From assembly GCF_023015865.1 (NCBI RefSeq), contig NZ_JALKBC010000019.1, positions 1-56,951 of the forward strand: a DNA stretch of 56,951 bases, given 5' to 3'. Shown here piece after piece: positions 1 through 8,989 of the stretch. The position numbers were made by a program, and so were the translations under genes. The notes under the pieces were generated by a model. That model did not search any database. It had not been told where the DNA came from and saw nothing but the letters and a program-made list of their open reading frames with translations. Every line of letters starts with the position of its first letter. Position 1 is the stretch's first letter. The stretch comes from Arenibacter sp. F26102. GTDB taxonomy: Bacteria; Bacteroidota; Bacteroidia; Flavobacteriales; Flavobacteriaceae.

Positions 1-28
1 CATCATAACTGGGTGGGAGAAGACTTAA

Positions 29-56
29 CTGGTCTTGGTTATTGGTCTTCCATACT
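29..56. repeat. Short array of degenerate 7-bp units
   Basis: The segment reads as consecutive 7-mers CTGGTCT, TGGTTAT, TGGTCTT, CCATACT. The same kind of units (for example TGGTCTT) recur in the moxR-DUF58 spacer near 10.0 kb. No gene can be placed in bases 1-101. Function is unknown; it looks like a small dispersed intergenic repeat. Confidence 0.35.
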
Positions 57-101
57 ACTTTTCGGCTCATAACTAAAGTTACGATCCTTTAGCAGTAATT
101 C

Positions 102-142
102 AAAAAAAAGAGGCCGCCTTTTTAGACAGCCTCTTTTTTTAT
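102..142 (-). terminator. Intrinsic terminator of the desaturase gene
   Basis: Read leftward, a 9-bp stem (GAGGCTGTC pairing with GGCGGCCTC through two G-U pairs) is followed by a run of eight T. It lies about 25 nt beyond the desaturase stop codon. The A-run on the other side could let it act in both directions. Confidence 0.75.
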
Positions 143-167
143 ACTGTTAATTTCAATATTTATAGAA

Positions 168-1166
168 TTATACCATTCTACCATTGGCTTCCACCCACTT
201 AAACCTATAATTGTCTTCTGGGAATTTCATCCTGGTAGCGATTCGCTCCAATCTATCGGGCAATTTCATTAAATAATCCCTTGCTCTTTCCGCATCATCG
301 TTAAGACTTCTAATGCTATCCAATTCCCAATAGCTATTCAATTTTTTCAAAATTTCTATGTAATCCTGAGCGGTGTATACTCCGAGTCTCTGGGCACAAT
401 TGGAAAAATTTTCAAAAGCCGTTCCTATGCTTCCGCCAGATTCCCTTAAGAAATGTGCTGGCATAACAATTTTTTTCTTCATCATATCGGCAAAAGCCAA
501 CATCATCTGGCTTGGGTCGTTTTCAAAAATAACCTTAACAAACTCCCTATATGCCAAATGGTGACGCATTTCGTCTCCAGCAATAATGGTACACATTTTA
601 CCTAGAAGGGCATTTCCTCCTTTTTTACACATTTGACCTACCCTTTTATGGGAAATATTGGTAGCCAATTCTTGAAAAGAGGTATATACAAAATTCTTAT
701 AGGGATCCCTATCAGTTCCTATATCGAAACCGTCGGCTATTAAATGTTGTGTGGTTATTTCCATTTCTCTCATATTAACCCTTCCGGCCAAATAAAGATA
801 TTTGTTTAACACATCACCGTGCCTATTTTCCTCGGCCGTCCAATGACGCACCCATTTGGACCAACCATTTTTGTTTTCTCCATGTTGGTCTATTCCTTCT
901 ACATCCATAAGCCAGGATTCGTAGGTAGGCAGTGCCTCCTCGGTTATGGTATCCGCAACCAAGGTAACCCAAAGATCATACCCTAATTCCTTGGCTTCTT
1001 CCCGTATTTGATTTACATGATCCATAAACCCTTCACTTTGTGTATCGGGTAAAAAATCTGTGGGTTGCCAAATATCCTGTATTGGAATAAGGTATTGGTC
1101 TATAAAACCATCCACCTTACCCTCAATGGATTTCATCACTTCTATTCTAACGTTCTTATTAGACAT
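168..1166 (-). CDS. Acyl-ACP desaturase (ferritin-like di-iron enzyme)
   Basis: 332 aa, the usual length of soluble stearoyl/acyl-ACP desaturases. These cytosolic enzymes introduce a cis double bond into an acyl chain carried on ACP, using O2 and reduced ferredoxin. Both halves of the di-iron site are visible: EENRH (E113, H116) and DEMRHH (E199, H202), together with the conserved W and YxxF surroundings. No signal peptide or membrane segment is seen, unlike the membrane-bound desaturases. The gene stands alone, read leftward, with its own terminator and a 64-bp gap from the phosphatase upstream of it. Unsaturated fatty acid synthesis for membrane fluidity is the inferred role; exact chain length and position cannot be read from sequence. 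Confidence 0.9.
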   Translation of the reverse strand: MSNKNVRIEVMKSIEGKVDGFIDQYLIPIQDIWQPTDFLPDTQSEGFMDHVNQIREEAKELGYDLWVTLVADTITEEALPTYESWLMDVEGIDQHGENKNGWSKWVRHWTAEENRHGDVLNKYLYLAGRVNMREMEITTQHLIADGFDIGTDRDPYKNFVYTSFQELATNISHKRVGQMCKKGGNALLGKMCTIIAGDEMRHHLAYREFVKVIFENDPSQMMLAFADMMKKKIVMPAHFLRESGGSIGTAFENFSNCAQRLGVYTAQDYIEILKKLNSYWELDSIRSLNDDAERARDYLMKLPDRLERIATRMKFPEDNYRFKWVEANGRMV

Positions 1167-1230
1167 TCTTCAAATTTTATGTAAATATCCTTAATAATCT
1201 TGATAATCTGCCCCCAATAGGCAGTAAATT

Positions 1231-1956
1231 TTAGTTCCTTCCCATTTCGGACGGATAAAACAAATATACTGGATCACTCTGCCAATATTGTTTTGAATCC
1301 ACATCCATAATTGTCAACGGACCTTTAAAAGCCGCCCCAGTATCCACATTCCAAATATTGGCCGCGTTTTTTGGGGTTGTCCTACCAATCCTCGTTACCG
1401 GTGTATGGCCAATAAAAATCTCTCGGTAATGCGTTAACCGTTGAGGATAATATTCATCCTTTTCGGTGAGTGATGGATCTATAGACAGCGCCAATTCCCA
1501 AAGTGTTCTATCCCAATAAAATGTCTTGGTAAAATACTCATGGGAAACTCCCCTTAAGTTAGTAAATCCTGCATGGATATACAAGCGATTTTCAGTGTCT
1601 ATAAGATAATTCTCCAAATTATCATAAAATTGGATATGGGCTTTTTTGATTTCATCACCAACTTGTTCATATGAATTTTGAGTTGCACTTCCCCCATGCT
1701 GTAACCAAAGGGGATTATGATCTCCACTTTTCAACCAATCATTGCAAAGTTCATCGTGATTTCCCCTAATAAAAGTGCACTTATGGGTTGACCTTAATTT
1801 CAGTAGGAAATTTACTGTATTAACAGCATCACTCCAACCATCCACATAGTCGCCCAAAAAAACAAGATGATCTCCTGGGGCTACATGTGCCCTTGTCAAA
1901 ACTTGCTTCAAGGCTTTTAATCCCGAATGTAGATCTCCAATTACCAAAGTTCTCAT
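1231..1956 (-). CDS. PPP-family metallophosphatase (serine/threonine phosphatase or Ap4A hydrolase type)
   Basis: 241 aa calcineurin-like phosphoesterase. The metal-binding signatures of the PPP family appear in order: GDLH (D8, H10), GDYVDG (D36) and GNHDE (N66, H67), then IGHTPV near residue 185. Bacterial members of this size act as Ser/Thr phosphatases or as symmetrical diadenosine tetraphosphatases, and the sequence does not decide between them. No signal peptide, so cytosolic. It is transcribed leftward in the same direction as the desaturase, and its start faces the divergent ribonucleotide reductase gene across a 322-400 bp gap. Confidence 0.85.
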   Translation of the reverse strand: MRTLVIGDLHSGLKALKQVLTRAHVAPGDHLVFLGDYVDGWSDAVNTVNFLLKLRSTHKCTFIRGNHDELCNDWLKSGDHNPLWLQHGGSATQNSYEQVGDEIKKAHIQFYDNLENYLIDTENRLYIHAGFTNLRGVSHEYFTKTFYWDRTLWELALSIDPSLTEKDEYYPQRLTHYREIFIGHTPVTRIGRTTPKNAANIWNVDTGAAFKGPLTIMDVDSKQYWQSDPVYLFYPSEMGRN

Positions 1957-2362
1957 TTTGCAAAAATCGCAAATACTGCCCTAATATCCATGACAATTTG
2001 AACTAAAATTCAATTATAGTTTAATAATTAGCTAGTGTCCTTTTTCAATTCATTCTACCAAATAAACAATAAGCCTTTTGGGGAATACCATAGGAAGTTA
2101 CGGTATTACACAAAAAATAAAATTCCGGTACTAATTCCACGGAATCAAATTTCTTAAAACGGACCCAATAAAAAATCACAATTATAAAAAATATAATTTA
2201 TTTGTTAACTTTTTATTGTTGATAAAACTATATTATCTTGATTATCAATCCTTTGACTAAATTTTCTTGTAAACTTTTATGACAATTATCATATTTGGTT
2301 TCCTAATTATTTTAATACTTTTGTCCTTTATTTTAAATACACTAACTATTAAAAACTATTCT
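1957..2362. other. AT-rich divergent intergenic region
   Basis: About 400 bp between the phosphatase and the preferred nrdJ start, with no convincing gene. It holds a 6-bp inverted repeat ATTCCG-N12-CGGAAT at 2122-2145, which could be an operator. I see no clear NrdR box pair and no cobalamin riboswitch. The rightward promoter cannot be fixed with confidence. Confidence 0.4.
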
Positions 2363-4915
2363 ATGCCCACAAAAATTGCGCAAGGACCCAAAAAAACCTA
2401 CAGTCAAGAGGAAGCCATTAATGCTTCACTAAAATATTTTAAAGGTGACGACCTTGCGGCCAAGGTATGGGTAAATAAATATGCCCTAAAGGATTCCGAA
2501 GGGAACATTTATGAGCTAACCCCGGAGGATATGCACCGCAGGATAGCCAGGGAGATTGCCAGAATAGAACAAAAATATCCAAATCCCCTAAATGAAGGGC
2601 AAGTCTTTGACCTGATCAAGAATTTTAAATATATCGTGCCTCAGGGGAGCCCTATGGCCGGCATTGGCAATCCTTTTCAGATAGCTTCCCTTTCCAATTG
2701 CTTTGTAATTGGCACTGACGGTAAGTCAGATTCGTATGGGGGTATCTTGAAAATAGACCAGGAACAGGTACAACTAATGAAACGCCGTGGTGGAGTTGGG
2801 CACGACCTTTCCCATATACGACCAAAAAAATCCCCTGTAAAAAACTCGGCTTTGACATCGACAGGACTTGTTCCCTTTATGGAAAGATATTCCAATACTA
2901 CCAGGGAAGTAGCCCAAGATGGCAGAAGAGGGGCTTTAATGTTATCGGTTTCCATAAACCATCCAGATGCAGAAGACTTTATTGACGCCAAAATGGAGCA
3001 GGGAAAAGTAACCGGAGCCAACGTTTCCGTTAGAATGGACGATGATTTTATGAAGGCTATTGAAAGCGGCCTACCCTATACCCAAAAATTTCCCGTTCAT
3101 AGTCCAGAACCAAAAATTTCCAAAACTATTGATGCTAAAAAACTATGGGGCAAAATTGTCCATAATGCTTGGCAATCCGCAGAACCTGGTATACTTTTTT
3201 GGGACACCATCATCAGGGAATCGGTGCCGGATTGTTATTCAGATTTAGGTTACAAAACGGTATCCACCAACCCCTGTGGGGAAATTCCACTTTGCCCATA
3301 TGATTCTTGTCGCTTACTGGCCATTAATCTTTTCTCCTATGTAGAGCAACCATTTACGGATAAGGCGAGCTTTAATTTTAAGCTGTTCAAAGAACATATT
3401 GCTGCAGCTCAACGGATTATGGACGACATTATTGACCTTGAATTGGAAAAAATCGATGTTATTCTCGAAAAAATCAAGGCAGATCCCGAACTGGAAGAGA
3501 CCAAAGCCGTGGAATATAATTTGTGGAAGAACATAAAAGATAAGGCGAAGAATGGCCGCCGGACAGGAATAGGCATTACTGCGGAGGGAGATATGCTGGC
3601 AGCACTAGGCCTGCGCTATGGCAGTGATAAGGCCAACAAATTTTCAATTGAGGTGCATAAAACCATAGCCTTGGAAGCCTACAGGGGCTCAGTACATATT
3701 GCAAAAGATCGGGGAGCATTTCAAATTTTCGATCCCGAGCGTGAAAAAAACAACCCTTTTATATTACGTCTAAAGGAAGCAGATGACAAACTTTACTATG
3801 AAATGCTGGAATATGGGCGTAGAAATATAGCTTTACTTACCATTGCCCCAACCGGCACTACTAGTTTAATGACCCAAACAACATCTGGCATTGAGCCTGT
3901 TTTTCTACCCGTATATAAGCGTCGCAGAAAGGTGAATCCGAATGATAAGGATGCCCGAATTGATTTTGTGGATGAGGTTGGTGATTCTTGGGAAGAATAT
4001 GTAGTCTTCCATCACAAGTTTAAACAATGGATGTCCGTAAAGGGTATTGATACAGAAAAAAATTATACCCAAGAGGAACTCCAGAAAATTGTAGAACAAT
4101 CACCCTATTACAAAGCCACTTCCAATGATGTGGATTGGTTGAGCAAAGTCCGCTTGCAAGGTGCTGTTCAAAAATGGGTAGACCATTCCATAAGTGTCAC
4201 AATAAACCTTCCGAACGATGTTTCTGAAGAATTGGTGGGAAAACTTTATTTGGAAGCTTGGAAAGCAGGCTGTAAGGGTGTTACTGTTTATCGTGATGGC
4301 TCTAGGTCCGGTGTTCTGATCTCCAATGAAACAAAGAAGTCCGAAAATGATGACTCCCTAACAAATTTTCCCACCAAGCGTCCCCAAATTCTGGAAGCAG
4401 ACGTAGTAAGGCTTCAAAACAATAAGGAAAAATGGATTGCCTTTATTGGATTAATTAACGACCAGCCCTATGAAATTTTTACAGGTATGGCCGATGATGA
4501 GGACGGTATATTAATTCCGAGGTGGGTTAACGAAGGAGTAATCATAAAAAGTAGGAACGAGGACGGCTCTTCCCGATATGATTTTCAGTACAAGAACAAA
4601 AGAGGCTACAAAACCACTATTGAAGGGCTATCGCATAAATTTAACCCAGAATATTGGAACTATGCCAAGTTAATTTCCAGCACCTTGCGCCACGGCATGC
4701 CCATTGTAAAGGTGGTAGACCTGATCAATAGTCTACAGCTGGACAGCGAATCTATCAATACATGGAAAAATGGCGTTGCACGAGCATTAAAAAGATATGT
4801 GGAAGATGGCACAGAGGCCAAGGGACAAAAATGTGATTCCTGCAATTCCAAGAATCTGATCTACCAGGAAGGATGCCTTACCTGCAAGGATTGTGGTTCT
4901 TCCAAATGTGGATAA
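2363..4915 (+). CDS. nrdJ: Adenosylcobalamin-dependent (class II) ribonucleoside-diphosphate reductase
   Basis: Makes deoxyribonucleotides using a cobalamin-generated thiyl radical, with no O2 requirement. The protein has the NrdJ hallmarks: NPCGEIPL with the active-site cysteine at residue 305 (counting from this start), RTGIGITAEGDMLAALGL, LTIAPTGTTSLM and KGVTVYRDGSR. The cysteine-rich zinc-ribbon tail CDSCN...CLTCKDCGSSKCG is typical of the NrdJ C-terminus that re-reduces the active site. The open frame begins at 2279, but those 28 extra residues form a hydrophobic stretch foreign to the family. The ATG at 2363, giving MPTKIAQGPKK and 850 aa, is preferred. A stand-alone gene closed by a strong hairpin. 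Class II reductase implies B12 supply or synthesis in this strain. Confidence 0.92.
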   Translation: MPTKIAQGPKKTYSQEEAINASLKYFKGDDLAAKVWVNKYALKDSEGNIYELTPEDMHRRIAREIARIEQKYPNPLNEGQVFDLIKNFKYIVPQGSPMAGIGNPFQIASLSNCFVIGTDGKSDSYGGILKIDQEQVQLMKRRGGVGHDLSHIRPKKSPVKNSALTSTGLVPFMERYSNTTREVAQDGRRGALMLSVSINHPDAEDFIDAKMEQGKVTGANVSVRMDDDFMKAIESGLPYTQKFPVHSPEPKISKTIDAKKLWGKIVHNAWQSAEPGILFWDTIIRESVPDCYSDLGYKTVSTNPCGEIPLCPYDSCRLLAINLFSYVEQPFTDKASFNFKLFKEHIAAAQRIMDDIIDLELEKIDVILEKIKADPELEETKAVEYNLWKNIKDKAKNGRRTGIGITAEGDMLAALGLRYGSDKANKFSIEVHKTIALEAYRGSVHIAKDRGAFQIFDPEREKNNPFILRLKEADDKLYYEMLEYGRRNIALLTIAPTGTTSLMTQTTSGIEPVFLPVYKRRRKVNPNDKDARIDFVDEVGDSWEEYVVFHHKFKQWMSVKGIDTEKNYTQEELQKIVEQSPYYKATSNDVDWLSKVRLQGAVQKWVDHSISVTINLPNDVSEELVGKLYLEAWKAGCKGVTVYRDGSRSGVLISNETKKSENDDSLTNFPTKRPQILEADVVRLQNNKEKWIAFIGLINDQPYEIFTGMADDEDGILIPRWVNEGVIIKSRNEDGSSRYDFQYKNKRGYKTTIEGLSHKFNPEYWNYAKLISSTLRHGMPIVKVVDLINSLQLDSESINTWKNGVARALKRYVEDGTEAKGQKCDSCNSKNLIYQEGCLTCKDCGSSKCG

Positions 4916-4950
4916 ATCTGCGCTGATTACATCTATTAATACAGAAAACT

Positions 4951-4988
4951 ATGCCCCTATTTGCAACCATTTAGGGGCATTTCTAGTA
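4951..4988 (+). terminator. Intrinsic terminator after nrdJ
   Basis: Perfect 9-bp stem ATGCCCCTA/TAGGGGCAT (4951-4959 with 4972-4980) and a 12-nt loop, 35 nt after the nrdJ stop. The following T-run is short (TTTCT), so termination may be incomplete toward the downstream kinase gene. Confidence 0.7.
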
Positions 4989-5036
4989 TTACTTCATATT
5001 TCTGTTTATTTTAGACTAATCAAATAAAACCAAGAC

Positions 5037-5984
5037 ATGAAAAATGTTTTCTGCATAGGGGAATTATTAATAGATTTTGTAGCCGAAAAACAGGGCAGTG
5101 ATCTTTCAAAAGCCAATGATTTTACAAAAAAAGCAGGAGGTGCACCGGCAAATGTGGCCTCGGCTATTGCAAAATTGGGAGGTAAAAGTTTTTTTATTGG
5201 TTGTGTGGGCAAAGATCCCTTTGGCACATTTCTTATCAACACCCTAACAGAAGGGGAAGTGGATGTATCCCTGGCACAGAGGTCCGACACATTCACCACC
5301 TTAGCCTTTGTTTCCCTAGCCGCAGATGGCGAGCGAGATTTTGTTTTTAGCCGCGGTGCCGACAAAGAATTAACGCACGATAACAGATTAAAGAATCTTT
5401 TTAAAGATCAAATTGTCCATTTTGGGGCGGCCACCTCATTTTTAGGGGGTAGCTTGGAAGAAGCGTATTCACTTTATCTACAAGAAGCCATTTCCAATAA
5501 TAGCTTTATTTCCTTTGACCCTAATTTTAGGGCCGATCTTTGGAAACGTACGGAAGCCATATTTGTACAAAAATGTATCCCTTTTATAGAAAAATCCCAT
5601 TTGTGCAAATTTAGTTTGGAAGAGGCCCAGTTGATCTCGGGAAAAGAAAATATGGAAGAGGCATGTTCTTTTTTACACCAGTTGGGTGCCAAAATAATTA
5701 CGGTTACCCTAGGTGGGGAGGGCACCTACCTAAGCACCCCTGGAATAAAAAAAATTATTCCTAGCATAAAGGTAAAACCCATTGATACCACAGGTGCGGG
5801 AGATGCTTTTATTGGATGCTTGTTAAAACAAATTGCACAAACCACTGACTTATATACCCTAATGGTCCCTTCAGGACCTTTGGAAAATATGGTTGAATAT
5901 GCCAATAAAGCAGGCGCAATTACCACTACCAATTATGGCGCTATTGAATCCTTACCTACACAGGAACAAATAAACAAGGTATAG
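5037..5984 (+). CDS. PfkB-family sugar kinase, fructokinase-like
   Basis: 315 aa, standard length for ribokinase/PfkB kinases, which phosphorylate a sugar with ATP in the cytosol. The N-terminal signature GGAPANVASAIAKLGG (residues 34-49) and the C-terminal signature DTTGAGDAF (250-258, catalytic base D256, anion hole GAGD) are both intact. The GGAPANVA form and the GELLIDF start resemble bacterial fructokinases, but the substrate is an inference. It follows nrdJ by 121 bp with a terminator in between, so it is probably expressed separately. No sugar transporter or hydrolase lies beside it to indicate the substrate. Confidence 0.85.
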   Translation: MKNVFCIGELLIDFVAEKQGSDLSKANDFTKKAGGAPANVASAIAKLGGKSFFIGCVGKDPFGTFLINTLTEGEVDVSLAQRSDTFTTLAFVSLAADGERDFVFSRGADKELTHDNRLKNLFKDQIVHFGAATSFLGGSLEEAYSLYLQEAISNNSFISFDPNFRADLWKRTEAIFVQKCIPFIEKSHLCKFSLEEAQLISGKENMEEACSFLHQLGAKIITVTLGGEGTYLSTPGIKKIIPSIKVKPIDTTGAGDAFIGCLLKQIAQTTDLYTLMVPSGPLENMVEYANKAGAITTTNYGAIESLPTQEQINKV

Positions 5985-6000
5985 GAAGTTTGACCTGCTA

Positions 6001-7137
6001 CTAATTATATTTCATTTTTCTAATGATTCGAAGGGATTCCTTAATAGATTGATACACCCTTATATCGTAATTCTTTATTGCCGGCTTTGCGTTTTCCATA
6101 ATATCCCTGGCCTCTTCGAAGCCATTGACATAGCAAATTAACAATGTATCGGACATCAAGGATAAATCCATTTTTTCGCTCGGGCTCAAAGGTATTCCCT
6201 TTTCAATTTTTTTAAGTACGGCGATATTGGTATTATAAATATGATGAAGAGTTTTTTTATCATATAGGGGAGGTTCGAAAATCAAATCACTATTAATGGT
6301 ATAGGTCCCATTATCAGAAAAAGTAATGACCACTTTTTCCAAAGGGTAATATTTTTGTTGACTACTTAATCCCAACTGTACATATTCAATCGTAGTAAAG
6401 GAATTTTCATCATAAGTTATGGTGATTTCATCAAATTCAGAAAAAAACAACTTTACCTGTTCATTGATCAATTCAATATCAACACGGGAGTAATAGGTTT
6501 CATTGTTTACTTTTTTTTGATGTCCTGCCCAGCAAACTACAAATTGCTCCTTAAATACCTTGTAATGACTAGTAAGAACCTTATGCCGTTCATTTAGAAA
6601 GTCGACCACCCCATCCAGGGTAAGTTCTATGTTATTTTTGGCATGCTGTTCTATGGTAGCCACGGCTTCGGCATTTACATCGGTCAACTCAATTCCGTAA
6701 GCCTTGGGCATACTAATGCTTCCATCCCTAAAGAATACCGCTCCCCCATAATACTTCCAAATATTCTTTCGCAAAGAACAAACCTCACCATTGGACCTTA
6801 TGGTTACCAAACCAACTACCTTGCCTAACGGCAAATGGGGAAATGGAATATTTTCATAGGTAATTCGCGGCGGATTGTCCAAATAGGCATTTACTAAATT
6901 TTGAATTTTGCTGTCATCAAAAAAATCGACCCCTACTATTTCGTTATCTTCATCCTCTACTCCAATGACAATAAAAGAGTTGTTTTGCGGATTACTATTG
7001 GCCAGTGCACAAACATGTTTTAAAAATTTCGCCTTCCCCTCCCTTTTTCCAATATCTATAAACCGCTTTTTATCATAAAAGCTATTCTCGTCATTATGGG
7101 CAAGAAGGTTTTTTACGAGTAAGCGTTTATTGATCAT
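6001..7137 (-). CDS. AlbA_2 (Schlafen-type) domain protein
   Basis: 378 aa. The N-terminal 130 residues match the AlbA_2/divergent AAA-like domain seen in many bacterial 'ATP-binding' or Schlafen-related proteins: EGKAKFLKHVCALANS followed by NSFIVIGVEDEDNEIVGVD. The remaining 250 residues have no motif I recognise and end in a basic tail. No signal peptide or membrane segment. Its start overlaps the stop of the upstream SDR gene by 4 bp (ATGA), so the two are co-transcribed and perhaps translationally coupled. AlbA_2 proteins are usually annotated as transcriptional regulators or nucleic-acid binders, and the function here is not established. Confidence 0.65.
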   Translation of the reverse strand: MINKRLLVKNLLAHNDENSFYDKKRFIDIGKREGKAKFLKHVCALANSNPQNNSFIVIGVEDEDNEIVGVDFFDDSKIQNLVNAYLDNPPRITYENIPFPHLPLGKVVGLVTIRSNGEVCSLRKNIWKYYGGAVFFRDGSISMPKAYGIELTDVNAEAVATIEQHAKNNIELTLDGVVDFLNERHKVLTSHYKVFKEQFVVCWAGHQKKVNNETYYSRVDIELINEQVKLFFSEFDEITITYDENSFTTIEYVQLGLSSQQKYYPLEKVVITFSDNGTYTINSDLIFEPPLYDKKTLHHIYNTNIAVLKKIEKGIPLSPSEKMDLSLMSDTLLICYVNGFEEARDIMENAKPAIKNYDIRVYQSIKESLRIIRKMKYN

Positions 7138-7907
7138 AATTTCTTATTGACAATAGTAGCACTCGCTTGTGCCGTTGGCATAACCAGTAAATCTGCAATG
7201 TTGACATGTGAAGGCCTAGTGACCATAAAATGGATAATGTCTGCGATATCTTCTGGTTGAAGCGGCTTATATCCTTTGTAGGTGTCGGAAGCCCTGCCAT
7301 CATCCCCTTTAAAGCGCACTTTACTAAATTCTGTTTCCACCAATCCTGGATTTATAGCCCCAACCCGAATACCATACTTATTTAAATCTATCCTCATCCC
7401 TTGATTTAAAGCATCAACAGCATATTTACTGGCGCAGTATACATTCCCCATCGGATACACTTCCTTCCCGGCAATGGAGCCAATATTTATAATATGTCCG
7501 GCATTGTTTTTTATCATTTGTGGCATTACGGCCTTGGAAACGTACAACAGCCCCTTTACATTAATATCCAGCATTGCTTCCCAATCGTCCAAATTTCCAT
7601 CCTCAATAGAATCCAGACCATGGGCGTTCCCTGCATTATTGATTAGAATATCTACATTGGAAAACTCCTTAGGAAGGGAGTCAATTGCTTTAAATACAGC
7701 CTTTTTGTCCCGCACATCAAAAGCCAAAGTAAAAACCTTGGTATGTCTGGACAGTTCTTTTTTTAGTTCAGCCAATCGCTTTTTTCGCCTCCCGCATATG
7801 ACTATATTTATTTTATTGGTAGCAAAAAGTTTGGCGGTTGCAAGGCCTATTCCACTGGTTGCCCCCGTTATAAATGCAATTGGTTTCTCATTGTTGGGAA
7901 TACTCAT
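7134..7907 (-). CDS. Short-chain dehydrogenase/reductase, YdfG-like
   Basis: 257 aa classical SDR acting with NAD(P)H in the cytosol. Visible are the cofactor-binding TGATSGIG (residues 14-21), NNAG (90-93), the catalytic S144, Y157 and K161 (YxxxK in VYCASK), and the PGLVETEF segment after strand 6. The overall pattern is closest to the YdfG group (3-hydroxy acid / serine dehydrogenases), although substrate cannot be assigned. It is the first gene of a two-gene leftward unit with the AlbA_2 protein, overlapping it by 4 bp. The aldo/keto reductase lies 47 bp upstream in the same direction, so a three-gene unit is possible. Confidence 0.88.
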   Translation of the reverse strand: MSIPNNEKPIAFITGATSGIGLATAKLFATNKINIVICGRRKKRLAELKKELSRHTKVFTLAFDVRDKKAVFKAIDSLPKEFSNVDILINNAGNAHGLDSIEDGNLDDWEAMLDINVKGLLYVSKAVMPQMIKNNAGHIINIGSIAGKEVYPMGNVYCASKYAVDALNQGMRIDLNKYGIRVGAINPGLVETEFSKVRFKGDDGRASDTYKGYKPLQPEDIADIIHFMVTRPSHVNIADLLVMPTAQASATIVNKKL

Positions 7908-7954
7908 AAATTTAGTTCTAAATATTGTTTCTATTTATACCGGTAAGCCCACTA

Positions 7955-8830
7955 TTAAGGCACGTCTTCCCCCATACTTGCCTCCAACAATAAAAACCAA
8001 TCTTCCATCCCAAGATCAATATTTAGTGCGTTCATTGCGTCGGTCAACCGTTTGGGATTGGTGGTTCCTACCACTGGATGTATTCCTGCAGGATGTGCAA
8101 AAGTCCATGCCAATAATAGCTGACTTGCGTTTACCTGGTATTTCTTCTTTAATTGTTTTAATACTTTTTTTATTCTCTTGGTCCGCTTATTCTTATCTCG
8201 ATAATAGCTCCCCAAGGGGCTCCAGGCCATTGCCATCCTTTTATGAACAATGCAATCGTCCCACGCTCCATTGTTCATGGCTTCATTGGCAGTTAAGGAA
8301 AATTCCAACTGATTGGATTGCACCTCCACTGTCGTCTCCAATAGACCTATTTGCGAAGGTGTAAAATTGGACACTCCAAAATCCAGTATTTTACCCTCTT
8401 TTTTCAATTGTAGTACAGCCTCCCCGATTTCTTCTGGACGCATCAACGGACTAGGCCTATGCAATAGCAACATATCCAAGTAATCTGTTTTTAAATTTTT
8501 AAGGGACTGCTCAACAGACCAAATAATATAGTCCTTGGAATAGTTGTAATGCTTAACTCTGTTCTTGCGCTCATCACAGACCATTTGAATGCCACATTTA
8601 CTGATCAGCTGTATTTTATCCCGGCCAATATTGGAAGAGGCAAAGGCATTTCCAAAAAACAATTCGTTGTTATAATCACCATAAATATCTGCATGGTCAA
8701 AAGTGGTAATTCCTTGATCCAAACAATGACCAATTAATTTTGCTCCCTCCCCGACAGAAAGCTTTTTGCCCCAATTACCCCAAGTCATTGTCCCGGCAAT
8801 GACTTTGGAATAAGATGTATTATTTTTCAT
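7955..8830 (-). CDS. Aldo/keto reductase
   Basis: 291 aa NADPH-dependent oxidoreductase with the (beta/alpha)8 fold of the AKR family. Catalytic residues can be placed: D45 and Y50 in FDHADIYG, a lysine in LISKCG, and the histidine of LLLHRPSP. The C-terminal PVVGTTNPKRL is the NADPH-phosphate binding region. It resembles the YdhF/YcsN-type oxidoreductases. It faces the Bat operon divergently across 159 bp and runs toward the SDR gene. The physiological aldehyde or ketone substrate is unknown. Confidence 0.88.
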   Translation of the reverse strand: MKNNTSYSKVIAGTMTWGNWGKKLSVGEGAKLIGHCLDQGITTFDHADIYGDYNNELFFGNAFASSNIGRDKIQLISKCGIQMVCDERKNRVKHYNYSKDYIIWSVEQSLKNLKTDYLDMLLLHRPSPLMRPEEIGEAVLQLKKEGKILDFGVSNFTPSQIGLLETTVEVQSNQLEFSLTANEAMNNGAWDDCIVHKRMAMAWSPLGSYYRDKNKRTKRIKKVLKQLKKKYQVNASQLLLAWTFAHPAGIHPVVGTTNPKRLTDAMNALNIDLGMEDWFLLLEASMGEDVP

Positions 8831-8989
8831 ATGTTTGTGAAATTATGAATAATTCCCTTAAATAGTTCACAAAACTAGACCCATTGCTTAACTTTTAACC
8901 ATACATTAACAGCCATTAACTAAATAAATTTTCAATTTGCACCCACTTTTGGAGTTAACCACTTTAAACAATACAAAACAAAGGATTAT

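Noticed and set aside
2279..2362. N-terminal 28-residue hydrophobic extension of nrdJ
   Set aside because: Foreign to class II reductases and not followed by a signal peptidase site; the ATG at 2363 starts the conserved region.
1957..2362. Cobalamin riboswitch or NrdR boxes before nrdJ
   Set aside because: No B12-box-like core or paired NrdR sites could be found by eye in the AT-rich gap; an Rfam/Infernal scan would settle it.
7474..8364. Long plus-strand ORF antisense to the SDR and aldo/keto reductase genes
   Set aside because: It covers parts of two well-supported genes on the other strand and has no recognisable motif; a shadow frame.
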